From the NCBI GenBank assembly GCA_015075625.1, contig JABTTZ010000001.1, forward strand, positions 1,426,001 through 1,490,000: a DNA stretch of 64,000 nt, read 5' to 3'. Origin of the DNA: Anaerolineales bacterium. GTDB lineage: Bacteria; Chloroflexota; Anaerolineae; Aggregatilineales; UBA2796. The notes beneath the pieces were generated by a model, which was not told the origin of the DNA, did not search any database, and saw only the letters and a list, made by a program, of their open reading frames with translations. Each line of letters starts with the position of its first letter. Position 1 is the stretch's first letter. Positions 15,922 through 24,982 of this stretch are shown one piece after another. The translations under genes were made by a program, and so were the position numbers.

Positions 15922-17019
15922 TTAGGCGACGGTCACTTCCGAACACAAATAGACATCCTGAATCGCCCGCAGCAGGGACGCACCCTCGTCCATCGGGCGT
16001 TGGAATGCCTTCCGCCCGCTGATCAACCCCATCCCGCCGGCGCGTTTGTTCACCACTGCCGTGAGGATTGCTTCCTCGAAGTCGTTTGCGCCGCTTGCCC
16101 CGCCGGAATTGATCAAACCCGCCCGCCCCATGTAGCAGTTCGCCACCTGATAGCGGGTGAGGTCGATGGGGTGGTCGCTCGCCAACTTTGTGTACATCCG
16201 CTCATCCAGTTTGCCATAGCTGGAATTGCCGCTGTTGAGCGCCTTGAAGCCGCCATTTTGGGTGGGCAGTTTTTGCTTGATGATATCGGCTTGGATCGTC
16301 ACGCCGAGGTGGTTTGCCTGTGCGGTGAGGTCGGCGGAGGTCTCATGATTCACGCCGTCCACTTTGAAGGCGCTGTTACGGGTGTAACACCAGAGGACGG
16401 TTGCCAGACCCAACTCGTGCGCGAGGGCGAACGCCTGCGCCACTTCCACAATCTCCCGCGTGGCGTCCGCCGACCCAAAGTAGACCGTTGCCCCAACGGA
16501 GACAGCGCCCATATTCCATGCGTCGCGCACCGTCCCAAAAAGGATTTGCTCGGCTTTGTTTGGGTAGGTGAGCAGTTCGTTGTGGTTGATTTTGACCATG
16601 AAGGGAATTTTGTGCGCATACTTCCGCGCCACCGATGCCAACACCCCAAAGGTTGAAGCAACAGCATTACAGCCGCCCTCAATCGCCAGTTTGACGATGT
16701 TTTCGGGATCAAAGTAGGCGGGATTCTTAGCGAATGACGCTCCGGCGGAATGTTCAATGCCCTGATCAACGGGGAGGATAGAGAGGTAGCCCGTCCCGCC
16801 CAAACGTCCATGATCGAACATCTGCTGCAAGCTGCGCAGGACTTGCGGGCTGCGGTTCGATGCCGCCCAGACGCGATCAATAAAATCGCCGCCGGGGAGG
16901 TAAAGGGTCTCTTTGCTGATCGTCTGGCTGCTGTGATTCAGATAATAATCGGCTTTATCACCGAGCGATTCGGCGATCCGGTCAATGGTGTAGTCTTGGC
17001 TGTGAACAGCGAGTGCCAT
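15922..17019 (-). CDS. fbaB: Class I fructose-bisphosphate aldolase (FbaB/DhnA type)
   Basis: About 365 residues from the ATG at 17019 (AAAGGA eight bases upstream; the longer frame to 17061 has none). It is a TIM barrel with [16 protein letters not shown], the phosphate and Schiff-base neighbourhood [11 protein letters not shown], and [12 protein letters not shown]. The C-terminal phosphate-binding loop contains [10 protein letters not shown] and [18 protein letters not shown]. This pattern is that of the archaeal/FbaB class I aldolases, which interconvert fructose-1,6-bisphosphate with DHAP and glyceraldehyde-3-phosphate without a metal. The gene stands alone in its direction, between a secreted protein gene and the threonine aldolase gene. 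It serves central glycolysis or gluconeogenesis. Confidence 0.93.
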   Translation of the reverse strand: MALAVHSQDYTIDRIAESLGDKADYYLNHSSQTISKETLYLPGGDFIDRVWAASNRSPQVLRSLQQMFDHGRLGGTGYLSILPVDQGIEHSAGASFAKNPAYFDPENIVKLAIEGGCNAVASTFGVLASVARKYAHKIPFMVKINHNELLTYPNKAEQILFGTVRDAWNMGAVSVGATVYFGSADATREIVEVAQAFALAHELGLATVLWCYTRNSAFKVDGVNHETSADLTAQANHLGVTIQADIIKQKLPTQNGGFKALNSGNSSYGKLDERMYTKLASDHPIDLTRYQVANCYMGRAGLINSGGASGANDFEEAILTAVVNKRAGGMGLISGRKAFQRPMDEGASLLRAIQDVYLCSEVTVA

Positions 17020-17150
17020 AGCTTGAATCCTTTCGGAAGGATTGTCTTGATTGTGTACCAAGCAAGTATAGCGTGCTGTGCCGTGAATTTCACCAGAGGG
17101 GTGGCGGGGCGGTGGGTGGGCGTGGGGGAGTGTCCCACCGCCACGCGCCC

Positions 17151-18233
17151 TTAATACGCTGTTTGTCCCTCAAGCATCGTCCCTTTTGTTGTCAGCGGGG
17201 CATGTTTCTCCATATAGTGACGGATTGCCGCCGCCGCAAACAGGGCGCGGTCTTTCGTGATCCACACATGGGTGACCAGTCGAAAATGCGGTCCCCCGCT
17301 GAGGATAATCCCCTGTGCTTTCATGGCGGCGCGGAAGGCGGCACTGTCCATCGTCTCTGGAATTGAGAAAAAGACCATGTTCGTTCGCTGGTGGACGGGA
17401 TGCACCGTAATTCCCGGCGCAAGGGCTAACGCCTCTGCCAAAAGCTGCGCATGAACGTGATCTTCATCGAGGCGCTGGCGCATGTCCCGCAAGGCGATCA
17501 GCCCCGCCGCCGCCACAACTCCCACCTGGCGCATTGCCCCGCCCACCAATTTACGCATCCGGTACGCCCGTTGGATGAACTCCCGCGAGCCAACGACCAA
17601 CGACCCCACCGGTGCGGCAAGCCCTTTGCTCAGGCAAATCTGAATTGAATCAGCGCCCTTCACCAGATCGCGGGGGTGAACATTCAGTGCCGCCGCTGCG
17701 TTGAACAGACGCGCCCCATCAATATGGAGTTTCAACCCCCGTGCATGGGCAAAATCGGCAACCTTTTGCGTGTACTCAGCGCTAATCGGTACGCCGCCCA
17801 CACCCCCTTGTGTGTTTTCGAGGCAAATCAGGCGGGTGAGTGGTTGATGAACGTTCGTGGCATCGCGCAGGCTTGCTTGAATATCCTCTAGGCGAAGTGT
17901 GCCATCTGGCTGCACAGGGACTTGGCTCATGCTGACGCCCCCAAGCACCGACGATCCGCCCGCTTCCCATTGGAAAATATGGGCGCTCTTGCCGACGATC
18001 AGTTCGTCGCCGCGCCCGCAGTGTGCCAAAATAGAGACAAGGTTGCCCTGTGTGCCGCTGGCGACGAACAGCGCCGCCTCTTTGCCAAGCACATCAGCGG
18101 CATAGTCTTGAAGGGCATTGACGGTGGGGTCTTCGTCGTAAACATCATCACCGACAACGGCGGCTGCCATTGCCTCGCGCATGGCAGGGGTTGGGTGGCT
18201 CACAGTGTCGGAGCGGAGATCAATTGTGTCCAT
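17151..18233 (-). CDS. ltaE: Low-specificity L-threonine aldolase (PLP-dependent)
   Basis: About 360 residues from the ATG at 18233, where the conserved [14 protein letters not shown] begins; the frame extends eight codons further but the family starts here. Visible signatures are [11 protein letters not shown], the PLP-stacking region [25 protein letters not shown] with the cofactor-binding Asp, and the Schiff-base lysine in [12 protein letters not shown]. The enzyme splits L-threonine or allo-threonine into glycine and acetaldehyde. It is monocistronic, diverging from the YdcF-type gene. The specificity label (low, or allo) cannot be settled from sequence alone. Confidence 0.93.
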   Translation of the reverse strand: MDTIDLRSDTVSHPTPAMREAMAAAVVGDDVYDEDPTVNALQDYAADVLGKEAALFVASGTQGNLVSILAHCGRGDELIVGKSAHIFQWEAGGSSVLGGVSMSQVPVQPDGTLRLEDIQASLRDATNVHQPLTRLICLENTQGGVGGVPISAEYTQKVADFAHARGLKLHIDGARLFNAAAALNVHPRDLVKGADSIQICLSKGLAAPVGSLVVGSREFIQRAYRMRKLVGGAMRQVGVVAAAGLIALRDMRQRLDEDHVHAQLLAEALALAPGITVHPVHQRTNMVFFSIPETMDSAAFRAAMKAQGIILSGGPHFRLVTHVWITKDRALFAAAAIRHYMEKHAPLTTKGTMLEGQTAY

Positions 18234-18293
18234 AAGAAAGTGGCTTTGTCCTATCATCGAAGCATGGTCAGATTCTAACGAGGTTCACGCCTT

Positions 18294-18947
18294 TTGGGAA
18301 CAGTCCGAATAGCAAACGACAGCGCAAAACGCCGCCGATCTTGGCAGCGCGGGATCATCATTGGCTTGGTTGCGCTGATCCTTCTTCCGCTTGGGTTCGC
18401 GCTCTACATTTACAGTTATGGGCAGGTAGACCGCGCCGCCCCCGCTGCGGTGATCATCGTCCTCGGCGCGGGGACTCGTCCTTCCGGTGCGCCCTCTCCT
18501 AGCCACATCCGGCGTATTGATCACGCCCTCGCCCTGTATAAGCAGGGGCTTGCCCCGGCAATCCTCTGCACGGGCGGCTATACAGACCGCCACCCGAATA
18601 GCGAAGCGCGTGCCTGTCAACAACGGTTGGAGGCGTTCGGCGTTCCCGCCTCGGCAATCTTCCTTGAAGAAAAGAGCCTCAGCACAGAAGAAAACGCCCT
18701 TGAATCAAAGCCGATTATGGCGCAGCAGGGCTGGCAGACTGCGCTCTTAGTCAGTGATTCCTACCATCTCTGGCGGGCAGAGATGCTCTTTCGGGCGCAA
18801 GGGATCAGCGTTGTCTCCAGTCCGGCACAGGTCACCAGTGGGGGACTTCATTGGCGGACGGCGCTCTCTAACACCCTTCGGGAAGTGGCAGCAGCGGGCT
18901 GGTATGTCTTTAAAACCCTCTTGGGCTTGCCAATCACAAATTTTTAG
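18294..18947 (+). CDS. YdcF/SanA-family (DUF218) membrane-anchored protein
   Basis: 217 residues from a TTG start (GAGG about 11 bases upstream; no in-frame ATG before it). One N-terminal membrane helix at about 20-40 follows a basic segment, then a DUF218 domain: AAVIIVLGAGTRP, PAILCTGGYTDR, E-x-S-STEENA and ALLVSDSYHLWRAEMLF. The family includes YdcF, SanA and ElyC, linked to envelope integrity and vancomycin sensitivity, and it binds nucleotide-like ligands. The exact reaction is unknown. It diverges from the threonine aldolase gene. Confidence 0.88.
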   Translation: MGTVRIANDSAKRRRSWQRGIIIGLVALILLPLGFALYIYSYGQVDRAAPAAVIIVLGAGTRPSGAPSPSHIRRIDHALALYKQGLAPAILCTGGYTDRHPNSEARACQQRLEAFGVPASAIFLEEKSLSTEENALESKPIMAQQGWQTALLVSDSYHLWRAEMLFRAQGISVVSSPAQVTSGGLHWRTALSNTLREVAAAGWYVFKTLLGLPITNF

Positions 18948-19043
18948 GGCTGCATCTCATACTGCCAGGCATGGATCATAGGCAAGGACGCCCCAGGGGG
19001 CGTCCCTACGGTGCGGAGGAGGTTACCCGTTAGGGACACAGGA
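18948..19043. repeat. Short spacer with GGACGCCCC hairpin
   Basis: Between convergent genes lies GGACGCCCC-AG-GGGGCGTCC (about 18987-19006) followed by CTACGG. The same GGnCGCCC / GGGCGTCCCTAC pattern recurs at about 12.8, 14.12, 28.43 and 33.42 kb. It lacks a U tract and looks like a dispersed repeat rather than a standard terminator. Confidence 0.5.
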
Positions 19044-19712
19044 TTACTTCGTCGCTGTGGCGGCAACCGTCGGCGGCGTGATTGTTGGGCGTTTGCCAAG
19101 CGTCACCTTCACAACCATCTCTTTGCCCCCCCGCTGCAAAACGATCTCAAGGGATGTTTCGGCGGCTTTCGTCGTCACATAGCCGCGCAGTGCATCGACC
19201 CCACCGAGGGGGAGGTTATCGACGGCGACGATCACATCATCCACCGCGATGCCCGCCTTCGCCGCTGGACTATCCGCGACAACCTCTAAGACTTTTGTCC
19301 CGCAGTTGGCAACATCTTCCCCGCGCACACCAAGATAGCCCGGTTGAAAATCCGCCGCGATGGTGGGTGCGTTTGTTCCTTCTGGGGTTGCCTCGGCGGT
19401 GCTTTCCGCCGTTGAAGCGGCAGTGGACATCGGTTTGGCATCCGGGTCGGGGCAAGGCGGGAAACGTGGTTCAACGGCGCTCGCAGTCGCCGTAGGGGTG
19501 GGGCTGGCGGCGATGGTTGCCCCGCTGGTGGTGGGAGCAGCGGCGGTAGGGGTGGGGCTGGCGGCGATGGTTGCCCCACCGGTGGGGGGGGCGGCAGTAG
19601 GGGTGGGGCTGGATTGGGGATTGGGGCTTGCCGCAGCGGTGAGGCTGCTTACGGCAAAGACAACGGCGAATAACAGGGCGGCGCTCCAACGGAGGAAACG
19701 AGTCGTCAACAT
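19044..19712 (-). CDS. Secreted PDZ-domain protein with repeat linker
   Basis: 222 residues. There is a signal peptide at about 1-28 (SLTAAASP), then a low-complexity Pro/Thr/Ala linker built from repeats of ATIAASPTPTAA. A single PDZ domain occupies about residues 120-208: GYLGVRGEDV, a SPAAKAGI loop, DVIVAVDNLPL and LEIVLQRGGKEM. No protease domain is present. It may be a stand-alone extracytoplasmic peptide-binding module, or an adaptor that has lost or never had an HtrA-type protease part. It converges on the YdcF-type gene and diverges from VKOR. Confidence 0.85.
   Translation of the reverse strand: MLTTRFLRWSAALLFAVVFAVSSLTAAASPNPQSSPTPTAAPPTGGATIAASPTPTAAAPTTSGATIAASPTPTATASAVEPRFPPCPDPDAKPMSTAASTAESTAEATPEGTNAPTIAADFQPGYLGVRGEDVANCGTKVLEVVADSPAAKAGIAVDDVIVAVDNLPLGGVDALRGYVTTKAAETSLEIVLQRGGKEMVVKVTLGKRPTITPPTVAATATK
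19492..19612. repeat. In-frame tandem repeat (units of 54 and 51 bases)
   Basis: Units starting GTAGGGGTGGGGCTGGCGGC at 19492 and 19546 and a partial third at 19597 encode the ATIAASPTPTA linker of the PDZ protein. Unit lengths keep the frame, so linker length can vary by recombination. Confidence 0.85.
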
Positions 19713-19876
19713 CGTGATTGTCCTTCTTTTCTGACGTTTAGAGTTTATGGGATCTCGCTACAAATTGTACACCACCCCTCCCCTCTCATGAGATTTTTTC
19801 TTGATCTGCTCAGGACAGCGGAATTATAATGCCGGACAGGGTTCACAGAATACGAAGCAATGAATTAAGGTTTATC

Positions 19877-20401
19877 ATGACAACAAATACCCTCCCTGCG
19901 CCTAGCAGTCCCATGACCACCCAACCGAGAGATCGCCTCCGCCAGATTAGCCTTGCCCTCGCCATTCTGGGCTTGTTTGTGGCGGGCTATCTCAGTTACA
20001 CCCATGCCACCGGAACGGAGATCGCATGCGTGGAGGGCGTCAGCAATTGCGAGGTGGTGAACGCCTCCTATTACGCCAGTTTCCCGCCAAGCGAGGGCGG
20101 CAAAGGGGGGATTTACGTCGGGTATCTAGGCTTTGCTGGCTATCTGACCATCCTTGCCACCTTGATTCTTGAGCGGCGCGTGCCGTTTTTGCAGCGTTGG
20201 GGAGGGCTAATCCTCGTCGGGATGACCTTTTTCGGGTTTCTGTTCAGCATGTACCTGACGGCAATCGAGGCGTTCGTTCTTTACGAATGGTGTCAATGGT
20301 GCGTGGTGAGTGCCATCACCATGACCATCCTTTTTGGTGTTTCGTTGGCGCGTTTGTGGCAGGGTGCCCCAGAAGACGCCCTTGAGGACGGGGAGGCGTA
20401 A
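19877..20401 (+). CDS. Vitamin K epoxide reductase (VKOR) family protein
   Basis: About 174 residues from the ATG at 19877 (AAGG upstream); an earlier ATG at 19829 adds 16 residues without a ribosome site. There are four to five membrane helices. The first periplasmic loop carries a cysteine pair (IACVEGVSNCEVV) and the last helix the active-site CxxC in EWCQWCVVSAI, with a conserved Ser/Asn-type loop between. Bacterial VKOR homologues reoxidise DsbA-like thioredoxins using quinone and so drive disulfide formation in exported proteins. No thioredoxin domain is fused here. The many secreted Cys-containing proteins nearby are plausible clients. Confidence 0.93.
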   Translation: MTTNTLPAPSSPMTTQPRDRLRQISLALAILGLFVAGYLSYTHATGTEIACVEGVSNCEVVNASYYASFPPSEGGKGGIYVGYLGFAGYLTILATLILERRVPFLQRWGGLILVGMTFFGFLFSMYLTAIEAFVLYEWCQWCVVSAITMTILFGVSLARLWQGAPEDALEDGEA

Positions 20402-20404
20402 CCC

Positions 20405-22132
20405 TCACCGACTCTCCGTTGGAGCGTTCATCCCATAGGGAGCATAGCCCGCGTAACTGTAATCCGTTTCGGCGTCTCGTTTGTGCAAGCGGTTGACAAC
20501 AACCCCTGCCAACCGGACGCCGATACTGCGTAAGTTTCCCGCCGTTTTCGTCAGCGCCCCGCGCCGTGTTCGCCCCGCTTCTACCACAAGAAGAATGCGC
20601 CCTTCCGTCACATTTGCCAACACGCCCGCATCCGAGATGGTGAGGGCGGGGGGCGCATCCAGAATGACCACATGGTGTCGTTCTGAACCAACAATCGCCC
20701 GTACCATCGCTTGCGCCGGAGGGGAACTTAACAATTCTGAGGAGGTCGCCCGAATGCGCCCCGCCGTGATCACATCCAAACCCGCAATAGCGGTAGGGCT
20801 GGCAAGGCTTTCCACCAATGCCCGAATATAGGCGGCATCCAAGACGCTGGAGAGATCAACGGCAGTGAGATCGAGCGTATCTTCTGGATCGGCGGTAGCT
20901 TTTGCCGATTCGGCTACTCGTGCCAGAAAGCGGCGGCTTAAGGCGCTGGACAAGCCGACCTCATTGGCAATGCCAAAAATGGCGTGCTGCGTGGGGCGGC
21001 GCAAATCGGCATCAATCAGCAGAACGCGCAGTCCGGCATTGGCAAAGGAAACAGCAAGGTTGGCGGCGGTAACGCTCTTGCCTTCTTCGGGGTTGGGGCT
21101 GCTGATCACATAAACAGCCGGACGATTCGCTGCCTCTCCCTCGGTGAAGATTAAATTCACCCGAAGCGCTCGGTAGCTTTCAGCCGCGGCGCTGTGCGGC
21201 TGCTCTAGGGCGATCAACTTGTCGCGGTATGTCCCCCGCCGCCCAAAGGAGGGAATCGCCCCTAGCAGCGGTATCCCACCTGCCAACCCTGTCACCTCCG
21301 AAGGAAGGCGGATCGTGTCATTGAGCGTTTCCAGCAGATACGCCGCTCCCGCTGCCAACGTTCCCCCAATCATGCCAGCGAAAATCAAGCTGCCCAGACC
21401 GCCCGTCTCTACCGGTGCTTGGGGCGGGCGAGCGCGTTCAACAACAGTCAGGACGTTTGCTGTTCCCTCTTGTTGGATCAATGCCAGGGTGTTCGTCAGT
21501 TGGGCAAGGTTGCTCTGCACGGTGTTAATTTGCGCGATCAGATCGGCACGTTCGCGGTTTAGGCGCGTTTGATCCGCCTCAGGGAGATCGACGTTGAGTT
21601 TGCTTTCCACCTCGGCAAGGTTCGCCCGCGATTTCCTTAACTGCTCACTCGCGCTGCTGATCTCGTCTTGCAGAAGGGACACTTGCCGTTGTTGATCTTC
21701 AGTGAGATTTGTCGGACTGTTGCGGATCAACTGCCGCGCCAGTTCGTCAGCAATGGCGGCGCAGAGGGCGGCATCGGTATAGGTGACGGTAAGCGTGAGG
21801 AGCGCCGTTTGGGGGATAACCGCCGTTGTGAACAGATCGCGCAGTTTTTCAGCGGGAATAGGCAGTTTGAGCGTGTTTACCGTCGCCTCTAACACGGGGT
21901 AGGTTTTGGCAAGGACAGCGTAGGTCTGCGCCAGTTGAAATTCGGTGGTAATCAAGGACGATCCTGGATTTGCCAATGCCCCCGATGAGCCAATGCGAAT
22001 TGTCGTGGCGGCTTGGTAAAGTGGTGTGGCAGCACGCATTGTCAGCCAACGAATGCCCACCCCAAGCACAACGCCAATCAGAATCAACCACAGCCAGCGG
22101 CGGAATAGACGAAGGTAGACGGCAAGTTCCAT
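20405..22132 (-). CDS. Wzz-type chain-length determinant fused to a tyrosine autokinase (BY-kinase)
   Basis: About 575 residues from the ATG at 22132; the frame runs further upstream, but the conserved start MELAVYLRLFRRWLWLILIGV lies here. The first membrane helix is at about 11-33. The periplasmic Wzz domain has a coiled-coil (about 130-220). A second helix lies before the cytoplasmic kinase, which has a P-loop in SSPNPEEGKSVTAANLA, Walker A' LLIDADLRRPTQ and Walker B VVILDAPP. The C-terminal Tyr cluster DYSYAGYAPYG is the autophosphorylation tail. It controls export and length of a surface polysaccharide. Divergent from the small STAS-like gene. Confidence 0.93.
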   Translation of the reverse strand: MELAVYLRLFRRWLWLILIGVVLGVGIRWLTMRAATPLYQAATTIRIGSSGALANPGSSLITTEFQLAQTYAVLAKTYPVLEATVNTLKLPIPAEKLRDLFTTAVIPQTALLTLTVTYTDAALCAAIADELARQLIRNSPTNLTEDQQRQVSLLQDEISSASEQLRKSRANLAEVESKLNVDLPEADQTRLNRERADLIAQINTVQSNLAQLTNTLALIQQEGTANVLTVVERARPPQAPVETGGLGSLIFAGMIGGTLAAGAAYLLETLNDTIRLPSEVTGLAGGIPLLGAIPSFGRRGTYRDKLIALEQPHSAAAESYRALRVNLIFTEGEAANRPAVYVISSPNPEEGKSVTAANLAVSFANAGLRVLLIDADLRRPTQHAIFGIANEVGLSSALSRRFLARVAESAKATADPEDTLDLTAVDLSSVLDAAYIRALVESLASPTAIAGLDVITAGRIRATSSELLSSPPAQAMVRAIVGSERHHVVILDAPPALTISDAGVLANVTEGRILLVVEAGRTRRGALTKTAGNLRSIGVRLAGVVVNRLHKRDAETDYSYAGYAPYGMNAPTESR

Positions 22133-22195
22133 GGGGGGAGAGTGTACCAACCGAAAGCGCGGTGTACAATTTAGTGAAAATGAGGATAAACCGTC

Positions 22196-22564
22196 ATGCC
22201 TATCCAAAAACTGATGATGGAAACCAGCCCGGTGATGCGCCTCATCGTGACCGATCCTTGGAGTCTGAAGGAGATGTGGGACGCTCTGCGGGACGTTCAC
22301 ACCATGTTAGACAACCAACCGAACAAGGTGCATCTCTTTTTCGATCTCAGCAAGGCGAAATCCATGCCGCTTGATATGGTCAGCATTGCCCGCCGCCCGG
22401 ATATTGGACACCCCAAGACCGATCAGCTTGTTTTTCTGGGAGCGGGGATGATGACGCGGATGATGATCAGCGGCTTGGCGCGGGCGCAGCGGGCGACAAA
22501 CGTCCACTTCTTTGACCGTGAAGGGGATGCCTTAGCATTTCTGGCAAAACTACCTTCCGCCTGA
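22196..22564 (+). CDS. Small STAS/SEC14-like (SpoIIAA-like) protein
   Basis: 122 residues, no signal or membrane segment. The alternating strand/helix pattern (MRLIVTDPWSLKEMWDAL, KVHLFFDLSKAKSMP, TDQLVFLGAG, NVHFFDREGDALAFL) resembles the SpoIIAA/STAS-type fold found in many Chloroflexota proteins. The match is by pattern only. It might be a regulatory or anti-sigma-antagonist-like protein. It diverges from the BY-kinase gene across 63 bases and is followed by the envelope genes. Confidence 0.6.
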   Translation: MPIQKLMMETSPVMRLIVTDPWSLKEMWDALRDVHTMLDNQPNKVHLFFDLSKAKSMPLDMVSIARRPDIGHPKTDQLVFLGAGMMTRMMISGLARAQRATNVHFFDREGDALAFLAKLPSA

Positions 22565-22619
22565 TGCCGCTTATGTCGTTCGGGCGACTCGTTGCCGTCG
22601 CCCATTGGAGCTATCAAAG

Positions 22620-22754
22620 ATGACCGACTCCCCCAACCCCACTCCTGATGGTACGCCCTTTTTTGCAGCGCGGGCGCGGGCATGGCTCACCTTTCTTGTC
22701 ATTCTTGTCCTCACCTTCGCTTTAGCTTGGGCTTTGGGTTTCTTCGGGCGCTAG
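22620..22754 (+). CDS. 44-residue single-pass membrane protein
   Basis: A short gene with GGAG nine bases before the ATG. Residues 1-20 are polar and Pro/Ala-rich (MTDSPNPTPDGTPF); residues 21-41 are one hydrophobic helix (WLTFLVILVLTFALAWALG), ending FFGR. It starts 55 bases after the STAS-like gene and ends 41 bases before the chosen start of the DprE1-like gene. No family recognised. A small subunit or anchor for a neighbouring envelope enzyme is possible. Confidence 0.6.
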   Translation: MTDSPNPTPDGTPFFAARARAWLTFLVILVLTFALAWALGFFGR

Positions 22755-22795
22755 GGTACAATGCCGCCTATGAGCCGTATCGTAGGGAATTTCGT

Positions 22796-24193
22796 TTGAA
22801 CGCACAACGCACGTCAGATAAAACGCTCGAAGAATCGCCCACCCCTGCCCTGACAGAAACGATGCGGGCGCGGCGCTATGATTCGTGGGGACGTTACCCT
22901 ACCTCTACGCCCAAACGAATCATTGCTCCCCATTGGCAAACAGACATCCCTGATTTACGCGGGCTTGAGATGGGCGAGACCGTCCTCCCACACGGCTACG
23001 GACGCAGCTACGGCGATTCCTGCCTGAACAACGGCGGAACATTGATCGATATGACCAGACTGCGCCGCTATATTGCCTTTGATGAGGAAAGCGGGCTGTT
23101 GCAGTGTGAGGCGGGCGTTATGCTTGCCGATATTTTGGCAACGTTCGTCCCGCGTGGTTGGTTTCTGCCCGTCACACCGGGGACAAAGTTCGTCAGCATT
23201 GGGGGGGCAATTGCCAACGATGTTCACGGGAAAAATCATCACGGCGGGGGGACGTTTGGCTGCCATGTCACGCGCTTTGAACTCCTCCGTTCGGATGGTT
23301 CACGGCTGCTTTGTTCCCCCACCGAAAATGCCAACTACTTCCGCGCCACCATCGGCGGCTTGGGCTTAACCGGGCTGATTCTCTGGGCAGAATTCCGCCT
23401 CCGCCGCATTCCGGGTCCCTACATCGCCGAAGAACGGATCAAATTTCGGACGATTGAGGAATACTTCGAGATCGCCCGCGACTCGGACGAACGCTTTGAA
23501 TACACCGCCGCCTGGCTAGACTGTCTCACCTTCCAACGGACGGGGGGGCGTGGATTCACCATGCTAGGCAACCATGACCGCCTGCAACCACTGGCGGGGA
23601 AAGCGCTTAAGGCGAAGAACCTTCCGGCGCTGCCTATTGATGCGCCCTCGTTCGCCTTGAATCCCTTGACAATGCTGGCATTCAATGAGGTCATTTATCG
23701 GATGCCACCGGTGAAACACCTTCGCCGTGTCGTCCCTTACGATGGCTTTTTCTATCCGCTGGATGCCATTGGCGATTGGAATCGGATGTACGGCGCACGG
23801 GGTTTTTTGCAGCATCAATTCGTTGTCCCCTATAACGACGATTACCGCGCCTTAAAAACGATCCTGAACGCCATTGGGAAATCGGGCGAAGGGTCTTTCC
23901 TCGTCGTCTTAAAGACTTTTGGCGAGCGCAAATCGCCCGGGATGCTCTCCTTCCCTCAACCCGGAGTGACCTTAGCCCTTGATTTTCCTATGCGCGGCGA
24001 ATCGACCCTGAAACTTTTGGATCACCTAGATAGCATCGTCCGCGAGGTAGGGGGGGTGGTCTATCCGGCAAAGGACGCCCGCATGTCGGCGGCGAATTTC
24101 CAAGCCTTTTACCCCCAGTGGCAAACGTTCGCCACCTATGTTGATCCGGCTTTTTCCAGCACCTTTTGGCGGCGCGTGACGGCGGCGGTCTAG
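22796..24193 (+). CDS. dprE1: DprE1-like FAD-dependent decaprenylphosphoryl-ribose oxidase
   Basis: About 465 residues from a TTG at 22796 (AGGGAA seven bases upstream). The frame is open back to 22682 but overlaps the small membrane gene there; an ATG at 22862 is also possible. It belongs to the VAO/PCMH flavoprotein family. The FAD domain has HGYGRSYGDSCLNN, the substrate-site segment IGGAIANDVHGKNHHGGGTF and GGLGLTGLI. The C-terminal cap contains FLVVLKTFGERKSPGMLSF and YPAKDARM. These are DprE1 landmarks. With the next SDR gene it would epimerise polyprenylphosphoryl-ribose to the arabinose donor, or act on a related polyprenyl sugar. Confidence 0.85.
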   Translation: MNAQRTSDKTLEESPTPALTETMRARRYDSWGRYPTSTPKRIIAPHWQTDIPDLRGLEMGETVLPHGYGRSYGDSCLNNGGTLIDMTRLRRYIAFDEESGLLQCEAGVMLADILATFVPRGWFLPVTPGTKFVSIGGAIANDVHGKNHHGGGTFGCHVTRFELLRSDGSRLLCSPTENANYFRATIGGLGLTGLILWAEFRLRRIPGPYIAEERIKFRTIEEYFEIARDSDERFEYTAAWLDCLTFQRTGGRGFTMLGNHDRLQPLAGKALKAKNLPALPIDAPSFALNPLTMLAFNEVIYRMPPVKHLRRVVPYDGFFYPLDAIGDWNRMYGARGFLQHQFVVPYNDDYRALKTILNAIGKSGEGSFLVVLKTFGERKSPGMLSFPQPGVTLALDFPMRGESTLKLLDHLDSIVREVGGVVYPAKDARMSAANFQAFYPQWQTFATYVDPAFSSTFWRRVTAAV

Positions 24194-24228
24194 CCCAGTC
24201 ACAACGTGAATCGAGAACAACCCTGACC

Positions 24229-24969
24229 ATGACCAACCGTGTCCTGATTTTGGGCGCAACAAGCGCCATTGCCCATGAGACCGCGAAATGCTTTGCCGCC
24301 GAGGGCGCTGCGCTCTGCCTTGTGGGGCGCAGCGCCGAGAAACTCGCCGCGTGTGAACGCGATCTGAAGGTTGCCGGCGCGTCACAGGTGGCGACGTTGT
24401 GCTATGACCTTGACGATTTGGACGCCCATGAAACCTTGATCAATGAGGCGGTTACTGCCCTCGGCGGTCTTGATGTGGCGCTTTTGGCACAGGGGACCTT
24501 GGGCAATCAGGCAGCCTCTCAGAGCAGCGTTTCTGAAACACTCAAGCAGTTCCAAACGAACGCCCTCAGTTACATCTCCCTTCTGACCCTTCTTGCCAAC
24601 CGCTTTGAGGCGCAAAAATCTGGCGCAATTGCTATCATTGGCTCGGTGGCGGGGGAGCGCGGGCGAGGCAGCAATTATGTGTATGGTTCGGCAAAGGGCG
24701 CAGTGATGCTCTTTGCCGGTGGGCTGCGCAACCGCCTAGCGAAAGCCGGTGTCGCCGTCCTCACCGTCAAACCGGGCTTTGTCGATACCCCCATGACGGC
24801 GGGGATGAAGAAAAACCCCCTCTACGCCAGCGCCAAAAGCGTTGGGGGGCGCATCCACAAAGCAGTCCAGCGCCGTGAAGATGTCGTCTACACGCCATGG
24901 TTCTGGATGGGTATTATGGCAATTATCCGCAGCATTCCAGAGCGGCTGTTCAAGAAGTTAGGGCTTTAG
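24229..24969 (+). CDS. dprE2: DprE2-like short-chain dehydrogenase
   Basis: About 246 residues from the ATG at 24229. The nucleotide motif is GATSAIA, the form typical of DprE2 rather than the classical TGxxxGIG. The catalytic Ser is in AIIGSVAGERG and the Tyr/Lys pair in YVYGSAKGAV. The C terminus carries a hydrophobic helix (FWMGIMAIIRSIPERLF), as in DprE2. It lies 35 bases after the DprE1-like gene and would reduce the keto intermediate to complete the C2' epimerisation. No polyprenyl-phosphate ribose transferase (UbiA type) is seen in the window. Confidence 0.85.
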   Translation: MTNRVLILGATSAIAHETAKCFAAEGAALCLVGRSAEKLAACERDLKVAGASQVATLCYDLDDLDAHETLINEAVTALGGLDVALLAQGTLGNQAASQSSVSETLKQFQTNALSYISLLTLLANRFEAQKSGAIAIIGSVAGERGRGSNYVYGSAKGAVMLFAGGLRNRLAKAGVAVLTVKPGFVDTPMTAGMKKNPLYASAKSVGGRIHKAVQRREDVVYTPWFWMGIMAIIRSIPERLFKKLGL

Positions 24970-24982
24970 GAGTCTCGCCACC

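Noticed and set aside
15919-16656. 245-codon + strand frame opposite the FBP aldolase gene
   Set aside because: The aldolase on the minus strand is complete and conserved; this frame is its shadow.
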